A stretch of DNA of 64,000 bases from Mesotaenium endlicherianum (lineage: Eukaryota > Streptophyta > Zygnematophyceae > Zygnematales > Mesotaeniaceae): assembly GCA_009602735.1 (NCBI GenBank), contig WELA01007774.1, forward strand, positions 667,850-731,849, read 5' to 3'. How positions within the stretch are numbered: position 1 is the stretch's first letter; the number at the start of each line of letters is the position of its first letter. Both the position numbers and the translations under genes were made by a program. Positions 21,901-33,074 of this stretch are shown here, in pieces. A model generated the notes under the pieces. The model was not told the DNA's origin. It was given only the letters and a program-made list of their open reading frames with translations, and made no database searches.

Positions 21901-22480
21901 TTTCAGTCAAAACTGCAATGCCAGAACCTAATTGGACCTCAATAGGCTTGGTTATAACTCCTCCCAGGATACTTGAGGCATCGCCAAGGAATATTTTTCT
22001 ATTCCCTTGGGTGACAGTAGGCAGGCTTAGCTGCTTAACTAAGTCCTTATGGGTAAAAGTATGTGACGCCACACCTTCAACAAATGCCCTCACCTTCCTA
22101 CCTGCAATCAGGCAATGTAGTAGGATAGGGGGGACAATCTTTTTTTGACTTTTTCATTGTTCTCTTGACTTAGCAAAGAAATGTTGGACATCAAGTGGAA
22201 CAAGATCATCAAGAGTGTGCACTCTCTGGAGGTGTATATTGCTGATGGTCTCCTTTATCTGGTTGTCAGGCATGCATAGTGAATCTAGTTCAGTAGGGCC
22301 TATAGTACCTGCTACGAGCGCATCTAGTGACAACTCACTATCTCTAGCATCCTCACAGTCAGTAAACTGGATTACTGACTGTTGCTGTCTTTTAAAGGCT
22401 GGTCCTTTCTCTCGACCTTTGGAAGGTGCTTGATTGGACACTGCTCTTTGTAGTGGCCCAACTGCTGGCAATGGAAGCAA
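18999..22480 (-). pseudogene. Pol of element C, heavily broken
   Basis: Homologous pieces of B Pol appear in several frames: protease region (21527-22093, VEGVASHTFTHKDLV, where the catalytic Asp-Gly is changed), RT (21037-21508, ending at [12 protein letters not shown]), the DDTLIF motif (21010), RNase H pieces (20267-20786) and integrase pieces (19132-20168). Near 21290 about 50 bases that include the CVDYRALNR motif are missing. In the zinc region Tyr and Lys codons have become TAG (about 19900 and 19855). C is useful as an outgroup: it reads CAG where B and B' have TAG at the Gag-Pol boundary. Confidence 0.85.
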
Positions 22481-23849
22481 ACAAATTTTGCTGAGGCTGG
22501 TCTCGGCTTAGTCCTACCACCACCTCTTCCATAGCCACCTCGAGAGTAACCACCTCTCCCTCCACACTATACACCATTATACTCATACTCATATCCATCA
22601 CCCTGATCATCCTCAGCCTGGTCTCCTTCAATTGCATTGTAGGAATCGTGGGGCTTTTTGACAATCTTAGACACCAAAGCATTACTCTGGCGCTTGTGAT
22701 TGAACTGCTGCTGATCTCAGGCATCAGCATCCTGGATCAAGTCAGCCAGTTTCTCATACTTCTTTTCAGCAAAATAACCAGAGACTTCGGATTTCAAGCC
22801 ATACCTGAAGTATGCTATCCTCTACCGCTCTGGCAAGTGTGGCTGCTTCATCATGTTGTTCTGGAAGTTTTGAGCAAACTCAGCAACTGAAGAGGTCTGC
22901 TTCAGCGTTAAGGAGATCATTACATAGATAGCTTTCTTCTGTTGATTGATCACATCAAACTTCTCATGCAACTTCTCGACAAACTCTACCCAAGTAGGGT
23001 CACCGAGTTGTTGAGCCTTACGCTCTCCTTTCCAATACAGCCACCAGTCTGCTGCACTGCATTTCAGTAGAGCACTAGTGTACCTGACCTTCTCGTAATC
23101 CTGCACTCTTAGTTAGTTCTCCAGCCACTGCTCAACATCAGCGAGAAACTTGACCAGGTAATACTTTTTGTTTCCCTCAGGATCGTTGTCCTGGAGACGT
23201 TTCGGTTTAGGCTTACTAGGCCCTCTGCCACCACCACCAGTGGTTTGAGAACCCAGTTGGTCTCTGTCCCGCAGCAAAGACATTATGATCATTTGTCCTC
23301 CTGTTGGGACTGATACATGCTCGCCATTTGCGATTACATTTGCACAAATAATGCTCCCAAATCTACACTCTGAGGTGGGAGTCTAGCAAATGCAACAGTA
23401 GCAGTGGCATCCACTCATTGAGTAGTGTCCTCAACAGTCCCTCTCGCTCCTGCAACAACAATTCCTGTCGCATGTAGCCGGTCACGAATTTGACTCAGAG
23501 GCACATTGAGTTGTACAGCAGGAAGTGGGTTCAGACCATCGGCCCTTGCTGCCATAAGTTCTTCAACAATGTGCTCGTCCGCTGGCTGTCCTTCCCTCCT
23601 TTCTATATCTTCACCAGCTTTTGCTAATCGTTCACCTTCTAATCTGACTCTCTCTTCCTCAGCCTGCTGTGTTGCGACTGTAGCAATAGCAGTTGCCTCA
23701 TCTGCAGCCTCTCTAGCTGCAATATCTGCCACTGCTCCAGAATAGGTACGGGAACCTGCTACATGGCTTTCAGCCTGGTTTTCAACATTCTTGTTATCCT
23801 GGTTGTCCATGTCTCGGGAATTGCTAGTTTGAGACCTTGTCCTTACCAT
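22392..23849 (-). pseudogene. Gag of element C, broken
   Basis: The minus-strand ATG at 23849 (MVRTRSQTSNSRDMDNQ) starts the same Ala/Glu-rich N terminus as in B. The frame breaks after about 144 residues; the capsid part continues at 22822-23106 (AADWWLYWKGERKAQQL), where a TAA replaces a Tyr codon just upstream. The zinc-knuckle region near 22450-22500 is damaged (the Cys pattern of B is not retained cleanly). No product is expected. Confidence 0.85.
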
Positions 23850-23883
23850 ACAAAGAAAACTATGTTAACTGCTCCGATATCCT

Positions 23884-24569
23884 TGAAATGAATCGACTTA
23901 CCAAATAGGCAATTAACAATTAATGATGATTTTTATATCAGCAAGTAATCTTTATATAATTTTTTGATTAAACAGCAAAAGACAACACGCTAGCAGTGGA
24001 CAATATTTGCAAGTCAAATGCAAGTAAACTAGCATCAATAATGCAATCAGTAAACTCAGACATAAGCAAGGCTAGAAGGCAGTGCATATCAATGACTTCT
24101 TGCCTTGGATTCAGATGTCTCTCAGTAAGCTGCACAAGAGAGTTGGCGTCGTTTTCGAATGCGAAACTCGAGAGCAATACCTAGCATATGTACATGGAAT
24201 GAGTTTACTGTTCAACGGCAAGTGCGATGGCACCGCCTACCCGGGAGTTAACCACGTTGGTAGGACCTCGGTTAACCAAATCTACCGCCATCTCCCATCA
24301 TCCCAAATTGCCATCCATCCTAAGGATGTCATCTGGCCATTTATCTAGCATACCACACTAAGATGCATATCTAGGCAGTTTGTTGCTACCGAGTACGGAA
24401 GTTAGCTGGCTGTCAAAAAATGTGACAGCAAGCTGACCTGTATTGACTCCAGCCTGCTGCTCTTTGCTGAGTCATTATATTGATTTATATTTAAAGTCTA
24501 GCAGGCTGAACATAATCAACTATTCTTTTAAAATGAATATTACATCTACCAATATATTGATTCATTACA
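23884..24569 (-). repeat. 5' LTR of element C
   Basis: 686 bases, reading TGTAATGAATCAATATATTG at the outer end (24569) to CGATTCATTTCA at 23884 on the minus strand. The adjacent primer-binding site (rc of about 23872-23883) is degenerate, reading GGATATCGGAGC instead of TGGTATCGGAGC. Internal substitutions and small gaps relative to the other four LTRs fit an older insertion. Confidence 0.9.
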
Positions 24570-25043
24570 AGTATATTGCGAGTTCTGCTCTTTGCTACAT
24601 AGAGTGCAAGCGGTTCAAGTCCCTGCTCCTGTGGCCTCCTTTAACCTACACAACGTCTTGCATGAGAAATCTTCTCGGTTGGGTGAGAGCCTATTAGACG
24701 TGTACGATGTTGTGAAGGCGCGCAACATGATGAGAATACTTACACAGGTAGCTAAGCAACGCAAACTTGCATTGCCTGCAGAGTATGTTGTATTATAAAT
24801 TGTGTAGGTTTGGAGGCATACACTCAGGTGAATATGTGCTACTTTATCATATTCACCAACGATTATGAGGCTGCCTTCAGGAGCAACACCTTATGTTTGA
24901 ATGGTGTCCTTATATATGATAGGAGCCTATATATGAATCTCAAAGAGAGAGAACCTCCGTGTGAAACAAAATGTCAATAAATGAGCATAATAATAAAAAT
25001 TGTAGTAGTCAAGCATGTGCAGTTCTTGAACATGTATAGCAAT
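24570..25043. other. Segment between element C and B', possible Harbinger ORF end
   Basis: Bounded by the outer LTR ends of C and B'. A plus-strand frame, 24592-24798, reads NVLHEKSSRLGESLLDVYDVVKARNMMRILTQVAKQRKLALPAEYVVL then TAA. It looks protein-like but is not recognised. Because B' inserted between this segment and the Harbinger transposase at 46587-48034, it may be the 3' end of the element's second (Myb/SANT-like) ORF, tail to tail with the transposase. An AATAAA lies near 24974. The assignment is inference only. Confidence 0.3.
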
Positions 25044-25761
25044 TGAAATGAATCGACTTACCAAATAGGCGATTAACAATTAATAAAGATCTTTATATCA
25101 GCAAGTAATCTTTATGGTATTTTCCGTTAACTGGTTAAACGGCAAAAGGACAACACTAGCAGTGAACAATACTCGTAAGTCAAATGCGAGTAAATTAGCA
25201 TCAATAATGCAATCAGTAAACTCATACATAAGCAAGGTTAGAAGACAGTGCGTGTCAATGGCTTCGCGCCTTGGATTCAGATCTCTCCCAGTAAGCTGTA
25301 CAAGAGAGTTGGCCTCGTTTCCGAATGCCGAACTCGAGAGCAAGACCTAGCCTATGTACATGAAATGAGTTTACTGTTCAACGGCCAGTGCGATGGCACC
25401 GCCTACCCGGGAGTTAACCACGTTGGTAGGACCCGGTTAACCAAATCCACCGCCATCTCCCATCATCCCGAATTGCCATCCATCATAGGGATGTCATCTG
25501 GCCATTCATCTAGCATATCACACTTAGATGCATATCGAGGCAGTTTGCTGCTACCGAGTACGGAGGTCAGCTGGCCGTCAAAGAATGTGTCAGCAAGCTG
25601 ACTTAGGTTGACTTCAGCCTGCTGCTTCCGGCTGAGTCATTAAATTGATATTAAATATGAAGTCCAGCAGACTGATTATTAACTAGGGTTCAGCAGGCTG
25701 AACTTAATTAACTATTATATTTAAATGAAAATTATATCTACTTATGTACTGATTCATTACA
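25044..25761 (-). repeat. 3' LTR of element B'
   Basis: Reads TGTAATGAATCAGTACATAAG from 25761 on the minus strand to the CA at 25044. It is much closer to the 3' LTR of element B than to its own 5' LTR at 45628-46331, which has a different start (AATATATTAGTAG) and a short internal deletion. The polypurine tract lies at about 25763-25773. Confidence 0.95.
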
Positions 25762-28700
25762 ATCCCTCCAACTTAACTTGTTGTCGCCTCGACAACATTA
25801 AACTGCAGAAGTATTAAATGAGGGAACTGAACCTGACCAGCCTCCCCCACTGACTGCCTCTTCAGCCTGTCACCTAGGGGGTTGTTCCTGGGACTTCAGG
25901 ATCAGGAGAATGAAATCTGGACCTAGATCTGGACAGCCCTCTAGGTCTGTCAGCTCGCCTTCTAAAGAACCCCGTTTGTTCTAAAGTTGGACCTCGAGGA
26001 GAACGGAGGATGGTAGCCTGCTCTTCACCCACTTGGGTGTTGATCCCCACATAGACAGGCATTCCAATAGAATGCTGAAATACATTGGCAAGAGGTACAT
26101 GTCCCTGAGCGAAGGGGGAGGCCGGCATACCTCTGGCCCACCCGCGCGTCCCTCTTTCTGGCACCCCTGTCCTCTGGGGATTTCTGCCTGTGTCTGCTGC
26201 CAAGTACAGTCAGATCAGCTTCTTCCCCTGCTTGGGCAGGTGGGCTGGGGGAGCGAGTGCGGGGTCCAGTTGCCTCCATGATCGGGATCACGTTCCATAT
26301 ACCTGATCTTGGTTCCTTAGGAAGTGCCCCTGCCTGCCCCTGGGTCTCTTGAGTGCCAGCTCCTGATGCTTCTCCTCTGCCTTGTTCTTCTTCCTCATCC
26401 TCCTCATCCTCCTCCTCTGAGAGAGTAGGAGTCTCGTCCACTAAGTCGTCCTGCTCCCTGGTAGACATGGAGTAGTCTACTGACCTCCCTTTCTTAGGGC
26501 GCGCCGGAGGTTGCTTGGCCTTCAGCCTGCTGATATCTATCCGGCCTGCATTCTTCGCCCATTTGATGAAGGCATGCTTTCCCTTAGAGAAGTAGTCTCT
26601 CCCCCTCCTCCTGTGCTCTTTGGTCTCTGCATTCATATTGCTCAGGCAGCCATTCAGCCTGGGGCCCCAATGGGCAACGTGAGGTGGTAGGATGAGGTAG
26701 CCGTCTAGGCCATAGTGGAAATTGTCTGGTTGGGCTCGGTCACACTCCTGCTTTTTGTTTGTGACGGTCATCCACCTCCAGTCTGTTGGCTGCTGGTAGT
26801 ACTGGGGTCCATGCTCAGCCTTTCTCAGTTTACATGGGAACCAATGGGGAGAGAACATCTGCTGTCCTGCTTCCCTGGCCAAGTACTCCCAGCTCCTTCT
26901 CTCAACTTCATTGTAAGCTGGCAATAGTGTGAGGTAGAATATCGTATTCTTAAAGCTATCGGGCCGCATGCTCACCATCCTGATGAGTCTCTGATCTCCC
27001 ACTATTCTTGGTATTGGGACTGGCTTGTTCTCCGAGTCATCGGCAAGGTACCGGGCCTGCTCTGCTGTATAGCCCACCATCTTGGCATAATCCTCGTAGA
27101 GGACCACACCAGTGTGTGTCTCAATGTACCTATCCAGTGCTGCAGCTCCTTCCCTCTTTAGCAGTGTCGTCTGTTCTAGCTTGTTGATCTCCTGGGCTGC
27201 CAGCAATGCTTCCTTTAGGTTATCAAAGTTTTGGCCACCCACCACAGTATACCTGTAAGTGGCCAAGCTCTTCTGCGAGTCCGCTTCAGCCTTTTTCCTT
27301 CTCTCCTCCTCTGCCGTTGCCGCTTCTTCTTGTTGTTTCTTCTGTCTCTCCTCCTCAGCTTTCCTGAGGTTTTCCGCTTCCTGATCCTTCTTCCTCTGTG
27401 CTTCTTCTGCCGCCTCTTGTTGTTTGCGGACCCTTTCTTGTTCTCTCCTGGTGAGGGACGTCGCCGCCAGCTCCTTCTGGTATTGCTCCATTGTCCTCCT
27501 GGCTTCTTCTGCCTTGCGCTTTCTGTCCTCCTTTTGTGTGGTGGGAGCCATTTTGCACATGTAACCAGGGCACAAGTTAGTAGGATATCGACCTTTGTCC
27601 TAGGAGTTGCAGGAAGGGAGTAAGTTCGTATTAGTATGGTATATTCGTTCTTGTTTACCTTACAGGGTGATTGCTAGGAGTTGACGTAGTTGCGGTGCGC
27701 CAGACATAAACGTATGAATGTGTTTTCAGGTGTGTTAAGTGATGTATTGCTGTGCGAGGCCCTTTTTCCTTCAGCCAAAGGCGCTTTATGTGGGCCAGGC
27801 TGTCCCCTCTGTCACTCTGCTGACACTTAGGATTCACATAACCGTCCCATCTATCACTACGCTGACACTTAGGGTTCACATAACTGTCCCTTTCTCGCTC
27901 TCGTACACTAACTGTCATACATTTTCCCCTCCAACTTAAATGGAGACAGGACCTCCTGTCACCTTCCCGTGTCAATTGAAATGACTGTTAGGGAGGTGCT
28001 CCAGTCGCCCGAAGGTGGAACCGTTTCAACGCCCCTTTGGCATTAGTCAAATGGTCTCTAAATTCCCAAGTGTCCCCAGAGGCATCGTAACCCTTCCATC
28101 GAATGAGATACTTCATGACATATTTAGACGATCGACGGACCGAGCGCGCGTCTAAAATCTCCTCAACCTCATATTCCTCAGGGTCACCGTCCTGGACAGC
28201 GGGGACCGGTCCCGGTTGAACAGGTAACCGACCTGTGAACAGTGTATCACCTTTGATGTATGGTTCCAGGAAGGAGACATCAAAGACCGGGTGACCCTTG
28301 TAGTCCGCTGACATGTTCGGTTTGTAAGCATTCTGACCGACACGACGCACTACCGAATATGGACCGATCCAGGCAGGGCCAAGCTTTTTCTTGACCACAC
28401 CAGGGAGGTACAGGTGCTGAGAATGCAGTTTGACCAAATCGCCCTTAGAAAAGGTCAGTTCTCGACGGTGCTGATTAGCGTACTTTTGTTGGTTTTCTTG
28501 GGCTTTGTGCAGGTTCTGCTAGACTTCTGACAGGGTGTCAGCAAACTCCTGAGTTAACTGGAGGGAGACCGGATTGTCAATCCCTTCAGGGGGAGTTAAG
28601 GACTCCCCTAGGACATCTAAAGGAGACTTAGGGACTCTACCCAGGCTTAGTTCAAAAGGAGTCTTGCCCGTTGACGCGTGCACCGCACTGTTGACCGCAA

Positions 28701-31276
28701 ACTGGATTTGGGGTAACAGGTCATCCCATTTATCTTGTTTTTGGTTAATATAGGCTCTCAGTACCTCTTGCAGAACTCGGTTAGTTCTTTCAGTCTGCCC
28801 ATCAGTCTGAGGGTGGTTTGCTGTGCTGAGCAGCTGTTTGACTCCCATTAACCCCATTAAAGCTCTCCAGAACTTAGAGGTGAATTTTGAGTCTCTGTCT
28901 GAGATGATATTAGAAGGGAGCCCATGTTGGCATACTACATGGTTGTAGAACTGTCTCGCTGTTTCGAGTGCAGTCACTTTGACAGTTGTGGGGATAAAAA
29001 TGACCATTTTTGTCAGTTTATCCACGACTACCAGTATTGAATCATGCCCGTTGGCAGTTCTTGGTAGTGAGACCACCCAGTCCATGGATATAGTTTCCCA
29101 GCGTCCCGCTGGGATGGGTAGCGGTTGCAAGAGACCTCCGGGTGGTGTGTGCCGAGACTTATTTCTCTGACACTGGTCACAGGACTTGACATATTTCAAG
29201 ACCTCCCGGGGTAACCCCTCCCAATGATAATGTTTTGCCAGTTTGCCAACAGTTTTGGCCTGCCCCAAATGTCCACCCAGGAGACTGTCATGAGCTTGAC
29301 TCAGTAAGAGAGACCTTATTTCCAAATTATTAGGAATGACCAGCTTCAGCCTGCCTGAAGTGGTTTCAGTCACCCAGACCCCTCCCTTGAGCTTATACCC
29401 GAGTGCGGTAGCACGACACATACCAGTAGTGGGGCTGGGCTCAAATGTTGGGTCAGAAAGGTAGGCTTTCCTAAGTTGTTCAAGGAAGGACTTTTTCACC
29501 TTTAGTGAAGTGAGTGCACACAGGACTTTATCTACAGCATGCTGACTAAAGTTCCTTTCTTGCAAGTCAGGTCTTCTAGAGAGTGCATCAGCAGGATTCA
29601 ACTTCCCTGGTTTGTAGTCGATCTGGACTTGGAACTGCTCCAGCATCTGGCTCCAGCGGTTCTCCCTCCTCGACAGCTTGGACTTCTTCTGAAAGTGGGT
29701 CAGAGCTAGATGATCTGTAATCACCTTAAAAGCTTTACCATGTAAGTATGCTCTCCACTGTTTGAGTACATGAATGATAGCTAGCAGCTCTTTATCATGC
29801 ACTGAGTAATTAATCTCCGCTGGATTAAATTTCATAGACTCATACAACACAGGATGCCACTCCTGCCGTACCTTACCATCCTTTGTGGTTTTGTCAGCAG
29901 GCTGCAACAAAATAGCACCCATGGCAAAATCAGAGGCATCAGTAACCACCTGCACCGGTTTGCTGGGGTCATACACGGCTAGCACTGGGGCAGAACAAAG
30001 GGCATCTTTAAGGGTCTGGAAGGCAGCCTGCTGCTCTTCCCCCCACACATACCCGATGTCTTTCTTAGTAAGGTCAGTCAGTTTACTGGCCTTTGTGGAA
30101 TAATTCTCAATAAATCTCCTATAGTAGTTAGCCAACCCGAGGAAGGATCTAACTTCAGAGACAGACTGTGGTACTGGCCAGTCCCTTATGGTCTGGACTT
30201 TCTTAGGATCCACACTGATGCCCTCTTTACTGACAACGTGGCCTAAGAATTCAATACTTTCCTTAAAGAAATCACACTTGCTCATTTTAGCATACAAGTG
30301 ATTTTTCCGCAGAGTGTCCAGCACTTTCTTTAAGTGTTCAGTGTGCTGAGCTTCATCTTTAGAGAAAATTAAAATATCATCCAGGAAAACTTGCACAAAC
30401 TTATCCAAATAAGGTCTGAAAATGTCATTCATAGCACCCATAAAGGTAGCAGGAGCATTAGTCAGTCCAAATGGCATCACGTTGAACTCATAGTGTCCAT
30501 AACGTGTGCGGAAAGCAGTCTTGTGTTCATCCCCCTCAGCAATTCTGATTTGATGATAACCACTCTTGAGATCTATCTTACTGAACACCTTAGCGCCAGA
30601 CAGGGTATCAAGCAAGTCCTCGATTCTGGGTAAAGCATACTTGTTCTTTACTGTAATTCTGTTCAGGGCTCTGTAATCCACACACATCCGCATACTGCCA
30701 TCCTTTTTCTTAACAAATAGGATAGGTGCGCCGTACGGTGATTTACTGGGAGAAATGTAACCATTTTCCTCCAGCTCTGCAATCTGTGTTTTCAACTCCT
30801 CACTCTCCAAATAAGACAAGCCATACGTGCGTTGCCAGGGTGGCTGGCTACCAGGTAATAAATCAATCCTATGATCTACTTCCCGCTTAGGGGGTAGTCC
30901 TGGAGGCATATTAAACACATCCGTGTACTGAGCAACAATGTTTGCAGCAGTAGGGTGTTCCGGAGGGTGTACCTTTTTCTCAACCACTTCTTCAGGTTGA
31001 GGAGGTACCTCTCTTAGCAGCAGACAGAACATTCTGTCTTCCTTCTGGTTCCAGCTTTTGACGAACTCCATTGCATTCAGCAACTTGCATCCTTCTGGAA
31101 GCCTCTTCTTTTCCTTCATTTGCCATCCACACAGGACAAGAGGAAGAGCACTGGTGGGTGCCAAGTCAGTCTGCCCATCACTGGCTCCTCTCACTTTAAC
31201 TGTACCTCTGCTCCAACACACTTCAGCTTGATGTCTATTAAGCCAGGACCTGCCTAGCACGAGATCATAAAAGCCA
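25218..31276 (-). repeat. Right arm of the ~6.06 kb inverted identical tract (with 10241-16299)
   Basis: Pairs with 10241-16299 in inverted orientation with no net length difference; 8.9 kb lies between the arms. It covers most of the 3' LTR, the third ORF, and Pol from just after the protease to its end. Beyond 31277 the Pol of B' differs from B at many residues (for example DGGASHTF against DGGASYTF). Confidence 0.8.
26025..27551 (-). CDS. Extra 3' ORF of element B' (copy of the coiled-coil protein)
   Basis: Identical over its whole length to the protein at 13966-15492. The ATG at 27549-27551 starts MAPTTQKEDRKRK; the in-frame upstream ATG at 27575 is the alternative. Because it lies wholly inside the identical tract, its identity does not by itself show selection. 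That the 508-codon frame is intact in an element whose Gag and Pol both carry lesions is still notable. Function unknown; no family recognised. Confidence 0.75.
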   Translation of the reverse strand: MAPTTQKEDRKRKAEEARRTMEQYQKELAATSLTRREQERVRKQQEAAEEAQRKKDQEAENLRKAEEERQKKQQEEAATAEEERRKKAEADSQKSLATYRYTVVGGQNFDNLKEALLAAQEINKLEQTTLLKREGAAALDRYIETHTGVVLYEDYAKMVGYTAEQARYLADDSENKPVPIPRIVGDQRLIRMVSMRPDSFKNTIFYLTLLPAYNEVERRSWEYLAREAGQQMFSPHWFPCKLRKAEHGPQYYQQPTDWRWMTVTNKKQECDRAQPDNFHYGLDGYLILPPHVAHWGPRLNGCLSNMNAETKEHRRRGRDYFSKGKHAFIKWAKNAGRIDISRLKAKQPPARPKKGRSVDYSMSTREQDDLVDETPTLSEEEDEEDEEEEQGRGEASGAGTQETQGQAGALPKEPRSGIWNVIPIMEATGPRTRSPSPPAQAGEEADLTVLGSRHRQKSPEDRGARKRDARVGQRYAGLPLRSGTCTSCQCISAFYWNACLCGDQHPSG

Positions 31277-31776
31277 GTGTTGAGTACCTCAAATGTAAGC
31301 GTTTCAGTTAGAACTGCAATGCCAGAACCTAACTGGACCTCAATAGGCTTGGTTATAACTCCTCCCGGGATACTTGAGGCATCTCCAAGGAATATTTTTC
31401 TATTCCCTTGGGTGACAGTAGGCAGCCTTAGCCGCTTAACTAAGTCCTTGTGGATAAAAGTATGTGACGCCCCTCCGTCAACAAATGCCCTCACCTTCCT
31501 ACCTGCAATCATGCAATGCAGTAGGATAGGGGGGACTGTCTTTTCCTGACTTTCGCATTGTTCTCCTGACGTAGCAAAGAAATGTTGGACAGCAGGTGGA
31601 ACAAGAGCATCCAGAGTGTGCACTCTCTGGTTGTCTATATTGCTGATGGTCTCCTTTATCTGGTTGTCAGGCATGCATAGTGAATCCAGTTGAGCAGGAC
31701 TCATAATACCTGCTACGAGGGCAGCTAGTGACGACTCACTATCTGTAGCATCCAGACAGTCAGTAGACTGGATTAC
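27988..31776 (-). pseudogene. Pol of element B'
   Basis: Same domain order as in B: DGGASHTF protease motif (about 31485), RT with FLDDILIF (about 30385), RNase H, integrase and the chromodomain near 28080. The TAG at 28519-28521 interrupts the integrase C-terminal part exactly as in B. The 5' end of the frame is cut by insertion of element D at 31776/31777; the few residues before it ([15 protein letters not shown]) match the Gag-Pol junction of B. Confidence 0.95.
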
Positions 31777-33026
31777 TGTCATGATTTATTGAGTCGAGGT
31801 TGCCGCACGAACCCGAGCTACAAGCGTGTGAGCGATCAACCTCGAACGGGCACTTGCCTCTTTGCATTTGTGTGATTTAGTCTATTAAGTTGCTATGCTC
31901 GCATGCCTAGGGGATAGATGCCACGTGACAAGTCAACAGTTGTCACGTGCGCCAGACCTACTAGACGCACCAGAGGTACGGGCCGAATACCCGTCCAAAA
32001 CTGGACGGTGGCACTTGACTTGTTTTCATAGCTACTACAGGCCGCTGGGACCCAAGCGACAGCCCGAAGCAAAGGCGACAAGGGTCGAGGGGGGCCACGT
32101 GGAGCCACCGGAAGGTGGCGGGCTTCTGCGCTTGGCCCAGGCGCACCCGGCAGCCAGCCCGAGCACTTAATTGTGCTCGGCGCCAAGCGACGGGAGCCAC
32201 CCAGGCCACGTGGCGCCACCGGAAGGTGGCGGGCACCTTCAAGTGGCCCAGGGGCACTTAAATGCCCGTCACTCGGGCCCAGGCACTCTCAAGTGCCCGA
32301 CACCCAAGTGGCGAGGCCACCAAGGGCACCCAGGGCCACCGACCGACAGCTGCAGCCCGTCGATTGGCCCATGCGCACCCGACCAAGATGTGCTCAGCCG
32401 ACAGGAACCGTCACAGCCTGCAGGAGTACCACAGCTTAGCGGGCAACCATCCGATTGCACAACCATAAGTGTGCAAGCTTGTCTTACAAGCTTAGCATGT
32501 GCTAAAGTGAGCTCGACCTATCACAAGCATTTAGCATATTCTNCATTCTAGCATCTTGTTTTTGATTGGATTGAGTAGTAACTAGCCTATTGGAGCGCTA
32601 GCACAATAGGTATATGTGTGTGTATGCAAAGGTAGATCTTAGATAAAGACTACATGCATTGCATCCGCGCCTAACCCGCCGGGTTTCCAGGAGTATAAGT
32701 ACTAGAGATGTCCCTAGAAGAGACATCTTTTAGAAGTCCATTATGCCAGGTGTAAGTAACAGAGATTATCAATAAAGTTCATACTTTTATCTCTTGTGTT
32801 TTCAGGACCACTGAGTTACTCTCTTGCGAAGAGCAAGCCCTCCAGGCTTCCAGTCACTTGAAGAACTTCACAAGTGGTGAGCAAAGTCACAGCTTAAGCC
32901 CTTGCCATAGGACTACTCTGAAGATCATGATGTGCTTCCAGTGATCTTTTGGGCCATACTTCATTAGTTGTTTTCCTACCAGATTACAGTCTTGAGGTGC
33001 TCACTCTGGAGAGTACACTTCCCTTA
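31777..33026 (+). repeat. Terminal repeat A1 of element D
   Basis: Starts TGTCATGATTTATTGAGTCG and ends GAGTACACTTCCCTTA. Its first 45 or so bases and its last 390 or so (from about 32640) match A2 (42979-43978) closely; the middle does not. The middle of A1 is GC-rich, with many copies of short motifs such as GTGGCGCCACCGGAAGGTGGCGGGC and CACTTAA flanked by CGGGC. It contains the single ambiguous base of the window at 32543. No tRNA-type primer site (TGG...) follows it. Confidence 0.75.
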
Positions 33027-33074
33027 CTTCTAAAAGATCTCTCTTTGCCTTCAAGCAATTAGAACCTTCAGCGT

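Larger units (their letters stand above)
18999..24569 (-). mobile_element. Decayed element C of the B family, 3' truncated
   Basis: On the minus strand this reads 5' LTR (24569-23884), Gag and Pol up to a point just after the integrase core, where it is fused to the protease region of A' at about 18998. The chromodomain, third ORF and 3' LTR are lost. It is clearly older than B and B': many frameshifts, stops in place of Tyr and Lys codons, and a small RT deletion. A short TTT shared at the join is consistent with illegitimate recombination that deleted the intervening DNA. Confidence 0.9.
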
